A stretch of DNA of 64,000 nucleotides, from NCBI RefSeq assembly GCF_042453785.1, contig NC_091675.1, positions 1,376,501 to 1,440,500 of the forward strand, read 5' to 3'. The notes beneath the pieces were generated by a model. It had not been told where the DNA came from. It did no database searches and worked only from the letters and a program-made list of their open reading frames with translations. Numbering within the stretch: the stretch's first letter is position 1; every line of letters begins with the position of its first letter. Of the stretch, positions 25,105 through 37,159 are shown in pieces. Position numbers and translations under genes: made by a program. The DNA is from Malus domestica (taxonomy: Eukaryota > Streptophyta > Magnoliopsida > Rosales > Rosaceae).

Positions 25105-26370
25105 CAGGTAAGAAGCCTGCCATTGTCCCCAAACTAGTCGAAATTTTGAGTGCAACTGTAACTGCAAGCCGAATTGACGTCTTCAGTTTTGTTTCAGAAT
25201 CGCCCGTAGGGATTTAAAATTGTACAGACAGCATTCTTGGAAGTTTGATAAGCTCATCGGCTGCACCCGCAATCCGCCATGCATCTCTGCTCTTCTTATA
25301 TATATATATATGATGTAAAAAGCTTGTGAATATAGTAAATAATTATATGTATTATATGTAGACTATAGATAAACTTACTCGCAATGTAATGGGTCTTGTT
25401 GGTTTCTGCAAATTATTCCGCCACTTAATTTAGAATCCTTATTGATGATGGCATGTGTGATTCCATGCCAACTTAAACCATTTTGGTCCAAGCGCTTGTA
25501 ATGTTTCTCACTTAAAAGTTCAAGACCATCCAACGTATGGCTTGATTTCTGCAATGCAGATGCATGCAAGGAGTTGCATTGAACGATTTCACTAATACAC
25601 GGTTATTCATGTTGCTTTATAGTGCATCGAGACGCTATACGGTAGTGAACTTGTCAATATTTCATGCTATGGTAACGGGTTTTGCTACAATATGGGTTTC
25701 AGGCTAATAATGCGGAGATAAACTCAGATATGATATTGTATTATTGAATTAGAATGTCGTTTGGTGGTAAATCCGTTCATGTCAAGTTATCAAAAATCAT
25801 GTAATCACGTCATGCATCCATATAACAGTGTCGGCAGGCTAGTTCGGCCGAGTGGTGGGTTCAATTACTGTCATCGATCGTAAATTAAAGTTGCTCCGAA
25901 TATCACTTTACCAAAAAGGAAACGTAAAACGCAAGAAATTTAATTGGGGATGATTTTGGCCTAAAAATGGAAGACCATATTCTTTTATTCAGCAACACGC
26001 GTCATGATTTCTGCTGTTTTCTCTACCAAATTTACCAATCTCATGACTCATCATGACTATTTTCTCCACGGTAAAATTATTGCTGTTTCCCAAACAACAC
26101 CGAAACCGCCAAAAGAAAGAGACGGTCGTAGCGCCGTTGTTAAATTCCCGCCAAGTCCGGCGCGCTTTATGCCGACGTGGCAGTCTCCTCCAGTTGGATT
26201 AAAGTGGCGCGTATTTAAGACTTCCGAAACGGCACACTCTACCAGATAGTTTATCCGTTACCGACGTTTTCCCGTGGCCGTGAGGCGTTCTCCAATCGCC
26301 GTCATTTAATCAAACCAGATTATAACCTGATTAAAATTAAATCCCACGTTAATCATGATTACGGAAATTC
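25105..26370. other. BBD 3' region and SFH upstream region
   Basis: The BBD 3' untranslated region probably runs to near 25370. The rest holds no gene. A GC-richer patch at about 26090-26300, with CpG-containing motifs, is likely the SFH promoter. Confidence 0.5.
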
Positions 26371-26528
26371 TATCTTAAATTCGCCTCCTCCAGTGGCTCC
26401 AGTCTCTGTCTCACTCCGAACCTTCGTCTAGCTCGGAGACGCCTTCTCACTTCAAGAATCGGAAATTTGGAAGAGGAAGTCTCTCGTCTGCATCGGCCGC
26501 CGGTTTCGGCAGCTCTCGGAACGCCGCC
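26371..26528 (+). promoter_or_regulatory. Probable 5' leader of the SFH gene
   Basis: A CT- and CpG-rich stretch immediately before the SFH start codon, of the composition usual for a plant 5' untranslated region. The transcription start was not defined. Confidence 0.45.
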
Positions 26529-29500
26529 ATGTCCGGACCTCTCGATCGATTCGCCAGGCCTTGTGAGTTCCCGCCTTCTTTGACGGACTCCTATCTCTTC
26601 TTCTGTTCGTTAATTGCTTCCTATTTTCTTTAATTTTATGAAATTTAGATTGTGCTAATTGTGCTGGTTCTAGAGTTTTGGATTGGGGCGTTTGAAATTC
26701 TATCTTTGATGATAGCATTAGGGCTTGACGATGGTAGTTTTGTTGACGTTTGATTAGGTTTTGAGGGGTTCTCTGGCCACGACGAAAGGAGGGAAAGGAA
26801 GTCGGATTTTGAGAACTCGGAGGAGGAGAGGAGGTCTGGAATTGGTAGGAATTTGAAGAAGAAAGCACTTAATGCGTCTACCAAATTCAGACGTTCCCTC
26901 AAGAAGAAGAGGAGGAAGAGTGGTGGTGGTAGTAGTTGTAGGCTGTCCACTTCTGTTTCGATTGAGGATGTAAGGGACGCCGAGGAGCTACGAGCTGTTG
27001 ACGCATTTCGGCAGGCCCTTATCTCGGAAGACTTGCTGCCTCCAAGACATGATGACTATCATATGTTGTTGAGGTTGCTAATTTTCCCAGAAATCTTTTT
27101 TATTTTCTTGCGAACAAGATTCGATATGGCAAGTTTGATTTTGCTGTTTCCTTTTGAGATTTAATGAGAAGTTATTTGTTGCAGATTTTTGACAGCAAGG
27201 AAGTTCGATATCGAGAAATCAAAGCACATGTGGGCCAATATGATTCAGTGGAGGAAAGATTTTGGTACTGATACAATTTTGGAGGTAAATTTACCGAACA
27301 ATTCTGCTTACATTTTCTTGCCCTGCAATGCATATTTAGAAAAATGATTAATGTTGTTGATATGCCACCCATCGGCTGAAATAAAACTCACATCCTTGTT
27401 TCTTCTAGGATTTTGAGTTCAGTGAGTTGAATGAAGTTCGAAAGCACTACCCTCAGTTTTATCATGGTGTTGACAAGGATGGAAGACCTGTTTACTTTGA
27501 AAGGTTGGGGAAAGTTGATCCCAACAGGCTTATGCAAGTGACTTCTTTGGAACGGTATGTGAGATACCATGTGCAGGAGTATGAAAGGAGTTTTGCCATT
27601 AAGTTTCCTGCCTGCTCTATTGCTGCAAAGAGACATATAGATTCAAGTACAACAATTTTAGATGTTCAAGGCGTGGTATGCTTTCACTTGACATGATACT
27701 CCTTCTCAAGTGTTCGTTGAATTTTTATTGTTTTGCAAAAAATATAAAAATGCTACTTTAACATTTCCATGTCGCTTCTTTCAGGGTCTTAAAAACTTTA
27801 CCAAGTCTGCACGAGATCTCACAGAGCGGCTGCAGAAGATTGATAGTGACAACTATCCTGAGGCATGAGGACTCTTTATATATCCTTTCAATAATTGATC
27901 ACTTTCAGTGTGTGTGGCGATTCTATTTAAATCCATATGAAGCATATCTTCTAATATTAAATTTCATCTGTGCAGACGCTTTGCCGAATGTTAATAATCA
28001 ATGCTAGTTATGCTTTTAGGAAGGTGCTCTGGCCTACAGTTAAAGCATTCCTTGATGCCAGAACAACCAGCAAAATTCATGTATGGTTAATGATACACCC
28101 AAGGTTTGATGTTACCATTGACTGAAGATATCAATGGGGTCAACTGATATTGTTATATTTTTGCAGGTTCTGGGTAACAAGTACCAGAGCAAATTGCTTG
28201 AAATAATCGATGCAAGGTGATTGATGCTCTCTATTTTTTGGTGGGTCCATGAGTTGGTTATCATTCTGTTTTCATAACTATTAACTGTGGAAACATTTTG
28301 GTTTATTCAGTGAGTTGCCAGAATTTATGGGCGGTAGCTGTAACTGTTCCGATCAGGGAGGTTGTATTTCCTCTGATAAAGGGCCATGGAATGACCCAAA
28401 CATACTGAAGGTTGTGTTAGATGGGTTGTTATTTTTGCACAACTTCCTCTTCTTTGTTCTGCTTGCAACCGTACTATTGTATGGCTTGAAAATTATGTTC
28501 TTTGCTTGCAGATGGTACTTAATGGTGAAACACAATGTTTCAGACAAATAGTTACAGTTTCAAACAGTGAAGGGGGGATAATTGCTTTTGATAAGCCACA
28601 CAATCCTATGGTATGGACTGTTAGACCATCATGCTGTGTCTACATAAGAAGCCCTTTTTTTGTGTATAGTATTTTTGGAATTAAATCAAAGTTTTTCTCA
28701 GATCAGAAGTAGTGATACTTCTACCGCAGAGTCTGGATCTGAAGTGGAAGAAATGGGTTCACCTAAAGCAACTAGGAACTACTTACAACCTAAGTTGACT
28801 CCTGTTTGTGAAGAAGTAAGTGTTGTGTTTGACAAACTTCTGTTATTTGAGAATGATTAGCAACATATGCAACTGAAGAACCAATCTTTCTATTTTTGTA
28901 TGGCATTGGCCTTACTGAACACACATATATTCTGCTATAAAGTGTCATCTCAGTTCATTGACATTTTGAACTCATACTTGATATGCTTCAATGCTGTTAT
29001 AGGCTAGGGTAGTTGGTAAAGCAAGCAGTGCTACTGCCTTGTTGGAGTACGATGAACAGGTTCCCATGGTTGACAAGGCTGTCGATATGGGATGGAAGAA
29101 ACCAGCATTACAACAGGCACTGCTTGCTTCTGGAGGTTGGAAAGTCTAGTTACACTTCTACCTTACCGTGTAATTACAACTTGTTTTATAGTTAGCAGAG
29201 ATAATGTTTACAAACCCCATGCTACTACTAGAGTTAAAGTTAATATTATTTTGTTACAAAATCATAGTTGATTTAATTGATCAATTGGAATACATCGCAG
29301 GGGCATCTTCTCCACAATCTGTGGGGAAAACAACAGATGCAATGCTTGCTAATATCTGGACTATGCTTGTGGCATTCTTTGTAACCCTCGTTTCGCTAAT
29401 CCAATCTTTTTCACTGCGGGCAACTAAGAAACTCCAAAACTCTGTTTCTGATTCTGCCCACAACATTCCTGACCTAACCGATGAGTCAACTGCCGTGGAG

Positions 29501-30118
29501 GAATTCCGGCCCCCATCACCCGCACCGGGGTTATCCAGGGAAAACCTTCTCTCATCTGCTTTGAAGAAGCTTGGTGAGCTTGAGGAGAAGGTAGATATGC
29601 TGCAAGCAAAGCCTCTGGAGATGCCTTACGAGAAAGTGGAGCTACTGAATGCTGCTGTTTATCGTGTAGATGCGTTAGAATCAGAGTTAATTGCAACAAA
29701 AAAGGTAATTTTTCCCTGATTTGATAGTCACGTCGTTGTGCCAATTTTGCAACAGTAGGGATATGCTGCTTGGCTTTTACCCTTGAAAATGTAGATATAC
29801 ATTACTCGATAAGCAAAAGAAAAATTCATCTATGTTTGTCCTTGCATTTTCGATCATTTGATGATTCGACTGTGATTGTATGTTTCTTCCTGATTAGGCT
29901 CTGCACGAGGCATTAATGAGGCAGGAAGAACTTCTTGAATATATAGACAGGCAAGAACAGGCCAAGCTTCAGGTTAGCGAACGATTTGCTCGTAAATTGA
30001 ATCATCTGAAATTGAAACATTTAATCAATGCCGGCTTTTCTATTTTTATTTTCTTTTGCGCTTGAAACTGAATTGTGCTTGTTCCCTGAAACAGAAAAAC
30101 CGGTCATGCTGCTGGTGA
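26529..30118 (+). CDS. SFH: Sec14-like phosphatidylinositol/phosphatidylcholine transfer protein with nodulin tail (SFH)
   Basis: Fourteen exons: 26529-26562, 26758-27073, 27185-27284, 27409-27675, 27785-27862, 27976-28080, 28167-28216, 28311-28410, 28512-28610, 28702-28815, 29003-29135, 29301-29704, 29898-29972, 30095-30118, giving 632 residues. The start [18 protein letters not shown], the basic [19 protein letters not shown] block, the CRAL-TRIO-N segment ([19 protein letters not shown]), the Sec14 lipid-binding domain ([54 protein letters not shown]), a hydrophobic segment near residues 484-502 and the C-terminal coiled-coil/nodulin region mark a plant SFH protein. Such proteins exchange phosphatidylinositol and phosphatidylcholine and help organise phosphoinositide signalling at membranes. 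The end KNRSCCW is short, basic and Cys-containing. Intron 5 (27863-27975) uses a GC donor. Inside the Sec14 fold, [20 protein letters not shown] departs from the usual NAGPGF-type stretch. Confidence 0.95.
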
Positions 30119-30744
30119 AGACAATCACTGCTTCAAGAGTAGTCGCGCGTGGTATATTTCGTCATGCTTTCCTTGTTTATTTGAGATACATTCGACATGC
30201 CAAGTTCGTCGTCCAGAGTTGCTGCTGTTTCTGTTTGTATAAAGTATTGTCTATCAGAGTTCGACATGCCAAGTTCGTCCTCTAAGGTCTTCTGTATCGA
30301 ACTTTTTGTTTGTGCATTATTATTTTAATATGCCATTTGTTTTGTCTATCAGAGTGTTAATTACGCCACGTGACCGTATTTCCGCACTACAAGGGAATAC
30401 TCCACGTAGATTGGTATACCACGTAGCCGTATTTCGCAACCTTAGGTATTGCTTTGAATTATTGGGCCTTGAGATCCAAATAATTCAAAAATATCACCGG
30501 TGGTTTAAGGCCCAAGTTTTATAGCCTATTGTATTGAGATGCTAGAGGATGGATGTGTAATTTAAAAATATGAAGAAGGAAGGTTCATTTATTTCATTGA
30601 AAACGTGACGATGTATTTATTTATTTCAGTCTTTTTCCTCCAAAACCTAGGAAATAAGGAGCTTTCGTTTCATATACATATGGGATTGATTTTGTGGACA
30701 AGACGGATGCTTACCTTTGATTTGATTTTTATATACTTCCATTA
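30119..30744. other. SFH 3' region
   Basis: A pair of similar short blocks at about 30190-30225 and 30240-30285 (each with cgacatgccaagttcgtc) is a small local duplication. No gene seen. Confidence 0.5.
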
Positions 30745-30787
30745 TGTATGTATGTATGTATGTAGGTAGGTAGGTAGGTAGGTAGGT
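30745..30787 (+). repeat. (GTAT)n(GTAG)n compound microsatellite
   Basis: Tandem tetranucleotides TATG switch to TAGG within one run. Confidence 0.9.
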
Positions 30788-30791
30788 TCAA

Positions 30792-31131
30792 AGACACGCT
30801 TTTGACACCAATTTCGTAGAGTTAATTTCGTAACGTATTTTAACGATTTGAATAGTCAATATTTTAAGTTATCATTCATAGATTATCCGTGCAAAAAATT
30901 AGACAATCCAAACCATTAAGATATTCATTTGTAGCGAAGAAAATTGACAAATACTGTTCTGCAAAGAATACCAAATTTAATCTAAACGATCATATGATTT
31001 TGGATTTGGGTGATTTTTGGTAGACATGATCTTTGAGTAAAGACCTAAAAGATAGACGGCTCGTATCGTTGAAATACATTATAGAGTGAACCCCACAAAA
31101 ACATAGGTCAAAGTGTGTCAAAAACGTGTCT
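30792..31131. mobile_element. MITE, about 340 bp
   Basis: Ends agacacgcttttgacac and, inverted, agacacgtttttgacac. It shares an inner motif (ttttaacgatttgaatag and attcatagattatccgtgc) with the bHLH intron 5 element, so both belong to one related group. Confidence 0.65.
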
Positions 31132-31800
31132 CCAAATTTGATGAGAAATGTATTATACATAGTCGTTAAAATACATGTTTTTATACAATTAAGTACATAC
31201 AAAAAATAGAAGTATCCTTCAAAGCACGTATTGAAATAAAACTTGGTTGTTATTGTATTGTATATCCGCATCCATAATTGTTTCTAAGAATCTCGGGCAT
31301 AAGGCACTACGATGAATATGTTAGGTGGACTTTTTATGGTAACTATCGTTTTGTCAAATGCAGCAAAACACAATTGGGTTTTCATATGGCCGAGTGAATT
31401 CTGACCGACATCCATCAACACCTACTACATACCCTAAAGTCAAGCCGACAATCAATCCCCCTCTGCCAGGGGAATAATAATAGCCTAGTGATTTTTGTGG
31501 AAAAAAAATATGTGAAATCTATGTCAGAAAAACACCTAGTTCCACTTCCACCGAGACATTTTGTTCTAAAATCTTCAAATTAAAAGACGGTGTCAGTGTG
31601 ATGGTACGCTACTAGCCCGACCCTGTAACCTTGAAATTTTCACCCGCTGAACTTGTAATCAAGATTTGTTCACGTAAACAGCTTAGTTAAGCAACAATCT
31701 TCCGCATAAACTATTCCGAATACCAAATTAACATTTGTATTAACATGAAATTAATACAAATATTATTAGTAATATTTAATGGCACAACACGGAACAGTAA
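31132..31800. other. Intergenic between convergent SFH and HIPP genes
   Basis: No gene recognised. The 3' untranslated region of the minus-strand HIPP gene should lie near its right edge. Confidence 0.5.
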
Positions 31801-32367
31801 TTACATTACGGAACAGTAACCGTAACCATGTTCAGGAATCACGTACCAAACATCACATCTTTGACATGGCGTTGGGTTGTATGGAACAATGTCCTTCTTC
31901 TCGTCCTTCTTCCCATCCTTCTTCTCATCCTTCTTCTCAGCCTGCGGAGGACCGATACTCACAACCGCAGCATTTTTTCTTAATTTCCTCACCTTCTTGA
32001 TAATCTTTACCGGATCGGCTTCCCCAGTTACCGTCACCGTATTTTTTGACGGGTCGAGGACAATGGAAGCTACCCCTTCTACGGTTGCAATTAACTTCAT
32101 CACCTTTTTCCTGCACTTTGGACACATCAGTTCCACTGACACCACAGTTTTCTGCAGCAAGAAACAAAAAGTAACGGTCACATTTGATTCCTACTTCTGT
32201 GCTCAGAAATGATAAGTTCTGAACTACTGCAGGGTGTCAGTGAAGGACTCCACCAAAATGGTAGGTCAACAACTAACTAATAGCAGACGATAAAACAAAA
32301 ACAGATGATGCAAATAAGATAATCGACTGGATATATGGAGGATGAGAGATAAAAAAACCTTCGACAT
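31801..32367 (-). CDS. Heavy-metal-associated isoprenylated plant protein (HIPP-like)
   Basis: Two exons on the minus strand: 32359-32367 (only nine bases, encoding MSK) and 31801-32151, giving 119 residues. The intron is GT-AG (donor after 32359, acceptor just above 32151). The HMA domain covers about residues 3-65 with the metal-binding motif MCPKCRKKV. It is followed by a Lys/Asp-rich linker of repeated EKKD units and a short aromatic tail. The last four residues, CSVM, form a CaaX box for prenylation. Family members bind soft metals and often attach to membranes through the lipid. A reading that starts at 32181 would run through the intron and is less likely, because the spliced form restores a typical HIPP start. 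The gene is convergent with SFH. Confidence 0.88.
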
Positions 32368-32838
32368 GATCTTGATTAAGAATCTACAAGCAATAATGAT
32401 CGAGATCAAAACTAGAAAAAGCTAATAACGAAAGAATGACTGAACAGAAAGATGCTATATATAAAATGTTCTCTTAAGCCCTCTATATATTTAGTATGAG
32501 TATGCCTTCAGCACTGAGGGCCTCGGGTACAAAATGACTGTCAGTAGTTGGCTAGAAGTAAATGCCGATCAGAGAGGTGTTTAATTGGGTCGCATCCGCC
32601 CTCCAAAATGCAATCAGTGCAGAATTTACATGTGCGGGGCCACAAGCACATCCCTTGCTAGGCAAAAACACCATCTCCAGCCAGGTTATCTCCAAAGAAA
32701 TCAAAGTTAAATGATGCAAATGTACCACAATTTCGGATAAAATCTAACAAGCTTTGCCCATTCAACTAACCCCATTGAAGGTGAATTGAGAAACTGATTG
32801 CCATTTCTATATCCCAAGAAATTATGTAATGTCAGGTC
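32368..32838. other. Upstream region of the HIPP gene
   Basis: Contains the HIPP promoter (minus strand); a tatataaa stretch at about 32456-32463 is a possible TATA box. No other gene seen. Confidence 0.45.
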
Positions 32839-33380
32839 TGATGAAATTGAGGTTCCACCATAAAACCAATTGGCAATATGAGGAGTAGCCCAAGATCCTA
32901 TAAGCACATAGTAAACCTTGTCCCTCACCAATGTGGGACAACTCTCAACACGCCCCCGCACGTGTGGCGGATTTTCAAGCCTACACGTGGACAACAACTG
33001 GGTGACATAGAGCGCGTGTGGCCGTTGGGCTTCACACGTGAACAACCTTGCTCTGATACCATGATGAAATTGGGGTTCCACCATAAAACCAATTGGCAAT
33101 ATGGGGAGTAGCCCAAGATCATATAAGCACATAGCAAACCTTGTCCCTCACCAATGTGGGACAACTCTCAACACGTCCCCGCACGTGTGGCGGATTTTCA
33201 AGCCTACACGTGGACAACAACTGGGTGACGTGGAGCGCGTGTGGCCGTTGGGCTTCACACGTGGACAACCTTGCTCTGATACCATGATGAAATTGAGGGT
33301 CCACCATAAAACCAATTGGCAATATGGGGAGTAACCCAAGATCATATAAGCACATAGTAAACCTTGTCCCTCACCAATGT
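32839..33380 (-). mobile_element. Tandem TRIM array: LTR-internal-LTR-internal-LTR
   Basis: Three terminal repeats, 32839-32950 and 33062-33173 (112 bp each) and 33285-33380 (truncated), are separated by two internal regions of 111 bp (32951-33061 and 33174-33284). On the minus strand each LTR runs from TGTTGAGAGTTGTCC to TTTCATCA (TG...CA). It is followed directly by tggtatcagagc, an initiator-Met tRNA primer-binding site. A G-rich tract (complement of cccccgca) sits just before the next LTR. There is no coding region. The repeat-internal-repeat-internal-repeat order is expected from unequal recombination between LTRs or from a multimeric TRIM. Confidence 0.85.
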
Positions 33381-33488
33381 GAGAGTTGTCCCACATCGGT
33401 GAGGGACAAAGTTTGCTATGTGCTTATATGGTCTTGAGCTACTCCCTATATTACCAATTGGTTTTATGGTGGACTCTCAATTTCATCA
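33379..33488 (+). mobile_element. Inverted TRIM LTR abutting the array
   Basis: A 110-bp copy of the same LTR in opposite orientation (gagagttgtcccacatcgg ... tttcatca) joins the truncated third LTR head-on at about 33380, so the right edge of the array forms a near-perfect palindrome. It ends at the LTR terminus CA (33488). Confidence 0.8.
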
Positions 33489-34444
33489 AGGTCTTCATCA
33501 ATTTTCTGGAGACATCCTTAGCTAAAACCTCATTAGTAGGTATTCCGGCAATCAGTTTCTCAATTCACCTTTAGTGGGGTCAGTTAAATGGGTAAACTTT
33601 ACCCACTTCTCAAACCCTACTTATTCCTGCTTGTTCGTACTCGAATCATCAACTTTAACAGGTTTAGATCCACACACGCAAGCAGACAGACACACACAAG
33701 TGAGAGAGAGAGAGAGAGAGAGAGACCTATAGGCTGCCGAGGAGCTCATTGTTCAGCTCATGATTTAGCAAACCCACGGTTTATATTCGAGATAAATTAG
33801 TTTGGTTCCATTGTTCACAACTGTAGGATATCAAAGAATATATCTGCACAAATAATGAAAATTTTGATAAATATATAAAATAAAAACTATCAGGAAGCAA
33901 GAGTCGTAAAAAACTCTGATACGTAAAACATAAGGAAATTAGATTACAGCTTATGCGAAAAAATTGCATAATTGAACTTAGACCATTGGTTTGAAAATTC
34001 AGAGAAACAGCATGGTTTCCTGTTTCAGTACCACAATATGAAAATCTAGCTGGGGTAGTTAATATGCCATGTGGGCTTTGATGAAACACTGAAGGTAGTT
34101 GATACATCACTTTCCCTGCAGGGCCCAGAAATTATTTCATCAGTTTTTCCTAATATCCAATTAAACTTCCATCCATCTTACAACAAGGTGTTTTATCACG
34201 TCTCTTCTTCCCTCATTAATCTCTATTAACTTTATCAGTGCAGTGTGACAATATGTAAGTACAAAACCCACATGCCATGTTTATGTTTAAACAATTACAA
34301 AGTTGCATTATATATGCATAACTCAATCTAAAGTAACTGCGTACAAAGGAAATACAGAAATAATGGCCATAATTTACAGAAAAAAGACTTGGTACTTACT
34401 CATAATCTTTAAGTAAAGTATCCTCCATGGCATTGTAACTAATC
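33489..34444. other. Intergenic and IPK1 3' region
   Basis: A (GA)n run lies at about 33701-33725. No gene is supported between the TRIM array and the last IPK1 exon. Confidence 0.5.
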
Positions 34445-37159
34445 TCAATTGGCGGTTTTAAGAGCCACTGTGCTTGTAGTTTTCTTTTGTCTCTCCTCAG
34501 TTTCTACCATTTGATTGTAGCAGCTTACAATCTTTTTGTCCAACTCATAATATTCTTCCATCTTCCCCAAATGTTTCAAATCCAGGTCAATGAAATTCAC
34601 CTAGAAAAATGCAGCTCAATAAGATATTAGTGTCATAATGAATGATTTTTCGCATGGAATTTCACTTTTCAACTTGGAGAAAGTAGTGATTACAATTTTT
34701 ATGTGCTCTAGCCGTTAAGAAATGGATAGATTACTAGAGGAAACCTTTCAAGAATGAAAACTAAAAACTAAAACCAATTAAGCTTCCAAATGAGGACAGA
34801 ACGTGTTATGGTAATAGACAGAACAAAGTAGTAAAGGGATATTTACCTTGTAATCAAAAGATTGGTTGGTTGATTCTAGATGCAAGTTATTATAAGGAGA
34901 TTCTGGATTCCCATCTTTCCTTGGTCTAAAACTAATCATCAAACTGCAGTCCTTTGCACTAGTAGCAATCAAGAAGTCCTTCACAATCTTCAAGCTTTCA
35001 TCCAAAGACATGGAATGCAATGACAAATATTTCTGTGACACTTCTTCTTTACCCAATTCTCTGCATACCATGCAAGGCTCAGAAATTATGTCATAATACG
35101 CATGGATAGCTCCATCGATGTCAAGATTATCAAGTTTCTGGACCTCAAGGAGCCGATCCAACACTCCAGATTTATGAACTGTTTCAGCAATAAGCTGTAA
35201 AAAACTCTTTGTGCGCAAGCCATCACCTCCCTGAATGACACCCTTAAGTGCATCTTCAAATGCTCCCCCAATTGCCAAATTGGTGCTGTGTGCACCACCG
35301 CCTAAGCCCCCAAATATTAGAGAACCATTCAAGAATACACGGAAGTTATTCTGTGGGGTTGAGAAGAGATCCTTGATTGCCTTATGTATCCTGTCCTTGG
35401 ATCCAGAGAATAGATCGAGTGGATCATATTCACTATATTCTGATATCTGCAACATACATTTAGAAGCATCCAAGTCAGAATTGAACATTACTATAACCGG
35501 ACTCGCTTTGCGGAAATTTGTGCACAGAAGTTCTAAGAATCAGATAAGATGGCATTCCCATTGGGCATATGAATACGTTCCGGTTTAGTAAAGAAGTTAA
35601 CCAAGAGAATAACATATTAAAAGAGTACCTCTCCATCATGAAATTTCAGGGCTTGGTGCATCCTAAAACGAGTAATGCTTCGTTTAATGGAATTTCCTTC
35701 ATCAATGAACCTTGAAGATGGGAGAAATCCACATTTTGGCTATTTTTGGAAACAATTGAAATGAAAAGGGAATTGTCAATTATAATTCAAGGGTATTCCT
35801 CCAGTGAATAAAAGAGACAAAAATTTACACAAGTACCTTTATCTCTACAGATATAGAGGGTTCAACTTCTTGAGTAACTGAAAAGAACAAAGCAGAATAA
35901 GCTATCACTTAAAACAAACAATAAAAAAACGCAAATTTCTTATCATATATGCCACAAGACAATATTTAAATAGATGTGTCTACATTGAATAAGATACAAA
36001 TTTCCTATGATGCTAAGCAGAAGGCTATCTCCAGGTTTCTCTTCCTGCTTTTCTGAGTTGTAGTGTAGGTGCCAGGTGTTATATTAACCCATACTTTATC
36101 CGCGAAATGTAAAAGTAAAGTGATAATTTCAAGTGGAAGCAAGGAAAACCGGCATGCAAAAGAAAACCTGGATAATAGGCTAAATAAGCCATCCGACTTT
36201 GGAGCTAAATTAAACCATCACACAGAATACCCTGTTAACTCGAATTGCTAAGATTGACAGACAAGTGCAGAACAGTGAGTTCTAAATGTAAAAGTTGTAA
36301 ATCACAGAGAGATGCTAATTACCACGAGAAAAAAGAGAATGATCAGACATGAGAAGCACAGTATCACTTTGTGTGCCAACTTTAGTGGCATCAACTCGAG
36401 AAGCAGGACGCTGACTAATAACGTTCTTCTCAACTGACTCCAAGAATTCCCTGGAAACAGGGACACGCATCTGCCAAAATTCAACTTGAAGGTTATAGAA
36501 CAATACAATATGTAACTCTTAAACCATTCATGCACAAGTTCAAAGAAAAACTAAACATACAAACTATATTGACACAGTTTTAAAACCTTTATGCATAATT
36601 ATCCAGGAAAGAAAGACAAAACATTGACATAGCTTCCGTTCAACAAACATTATTCATTTGTACATGTATAAACTCAGATTTTCACATACCCCAGCATCAA
36701 CGTACGCAGAACCCAATAAAGGGCTCATGATGTGCTTCACATAGAGTTGGCTGGCAAGTTCTTTGTTAGAGGTAGCTACAATGTCGTCCATGTCTTTCCA
36801 CAAAAGAAGTTCGTGTGCGGTTAATGCCGTGGGACTGTTCGAGGCCTTTGACCCATTAATTCGAGCTTTCTGCAACCGCATTACTTTACCAATCTACAGA
36901 CAGAAAAACACAAAATTTCCCAAGCATGACAATAAGAACAATCATTACCCAATTCCAACTCCCTTCACGAACTACTACAAATTTTCAACTTTTTCCTTAA
37001 AAAATAAAATAAAATATTAAAATGCAGGATTGAAGCTCAGGGTAGAGTGAAACATACAAAAGTGGGGGAGGATCCGGTGTAAGCGAGAACAAGATTAGCA
37101 GCCCCTTCGCCTCTGTAAGCCCAATCACCAGCGTCTTTCTTCTCCAAAACGACCTCCAT
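34445..37159 (-). CDS. IPK1: Inositol-pentakisphosphate 2-kinase
   Basis: Seven exons on the minus strand, in coding order: 37058-37159, 36690-36893, 36323-36470, 35837-35877, 35629-35739, 34847-35446, 34445-34600. All introns are GT-AG and the product is 453 residues, about the length of other plant IPK1 proteins. It phosphorylates inositol pentakisphosphate at the 2-position to make phytate (InsP6). The family is shown by RGEGAANLVLAYTGSSPTF at the start, VDAG and DHSLFSRG in the middle, VEIKPKCGFLPSSRF (Lys residues contacting phosphates in known structures), EYDPLDLFSGSK, NNFRVFLNGSLIFGG, KLDNLDIDGAIHAYYD, SAKDCSLMISFRPR and the C-terminal NFIDLDLKHL, the expected metal-binding acidic motif. 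All these blocks are intact, so the gene looks functional. Its upstream side is cut short by a retrotransposon nest about 360 bp before the start codon. Confidence 0.95.

Noticed and set aside
26452-26950. Minus-strand frames over the SFH start
   Set aside because: They are antisense to SFH exons 1-2 and their intron, where the plus strand gives strong family motifs.
29204-29300. N-terminal extension of SFH exon 12 from an ATG at 29204
   Set aside because: This is intron sequence; splicing from 29135 to 29301 restores the frame and the usual family sequence.
32707-33396. Several open frames of 77-141 residues on both strands
   Set aside because: They repeat three times because they lie in the TRIM array; the sequence is LTR and internal TRIM DNA with no protein family resemblance.
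32839-33488. TRIM LTRs as Cassandra elements with 5S RNA
   Set aside because: The LTRs lack the 5S rRNA promoter boxes that define Cassandra.
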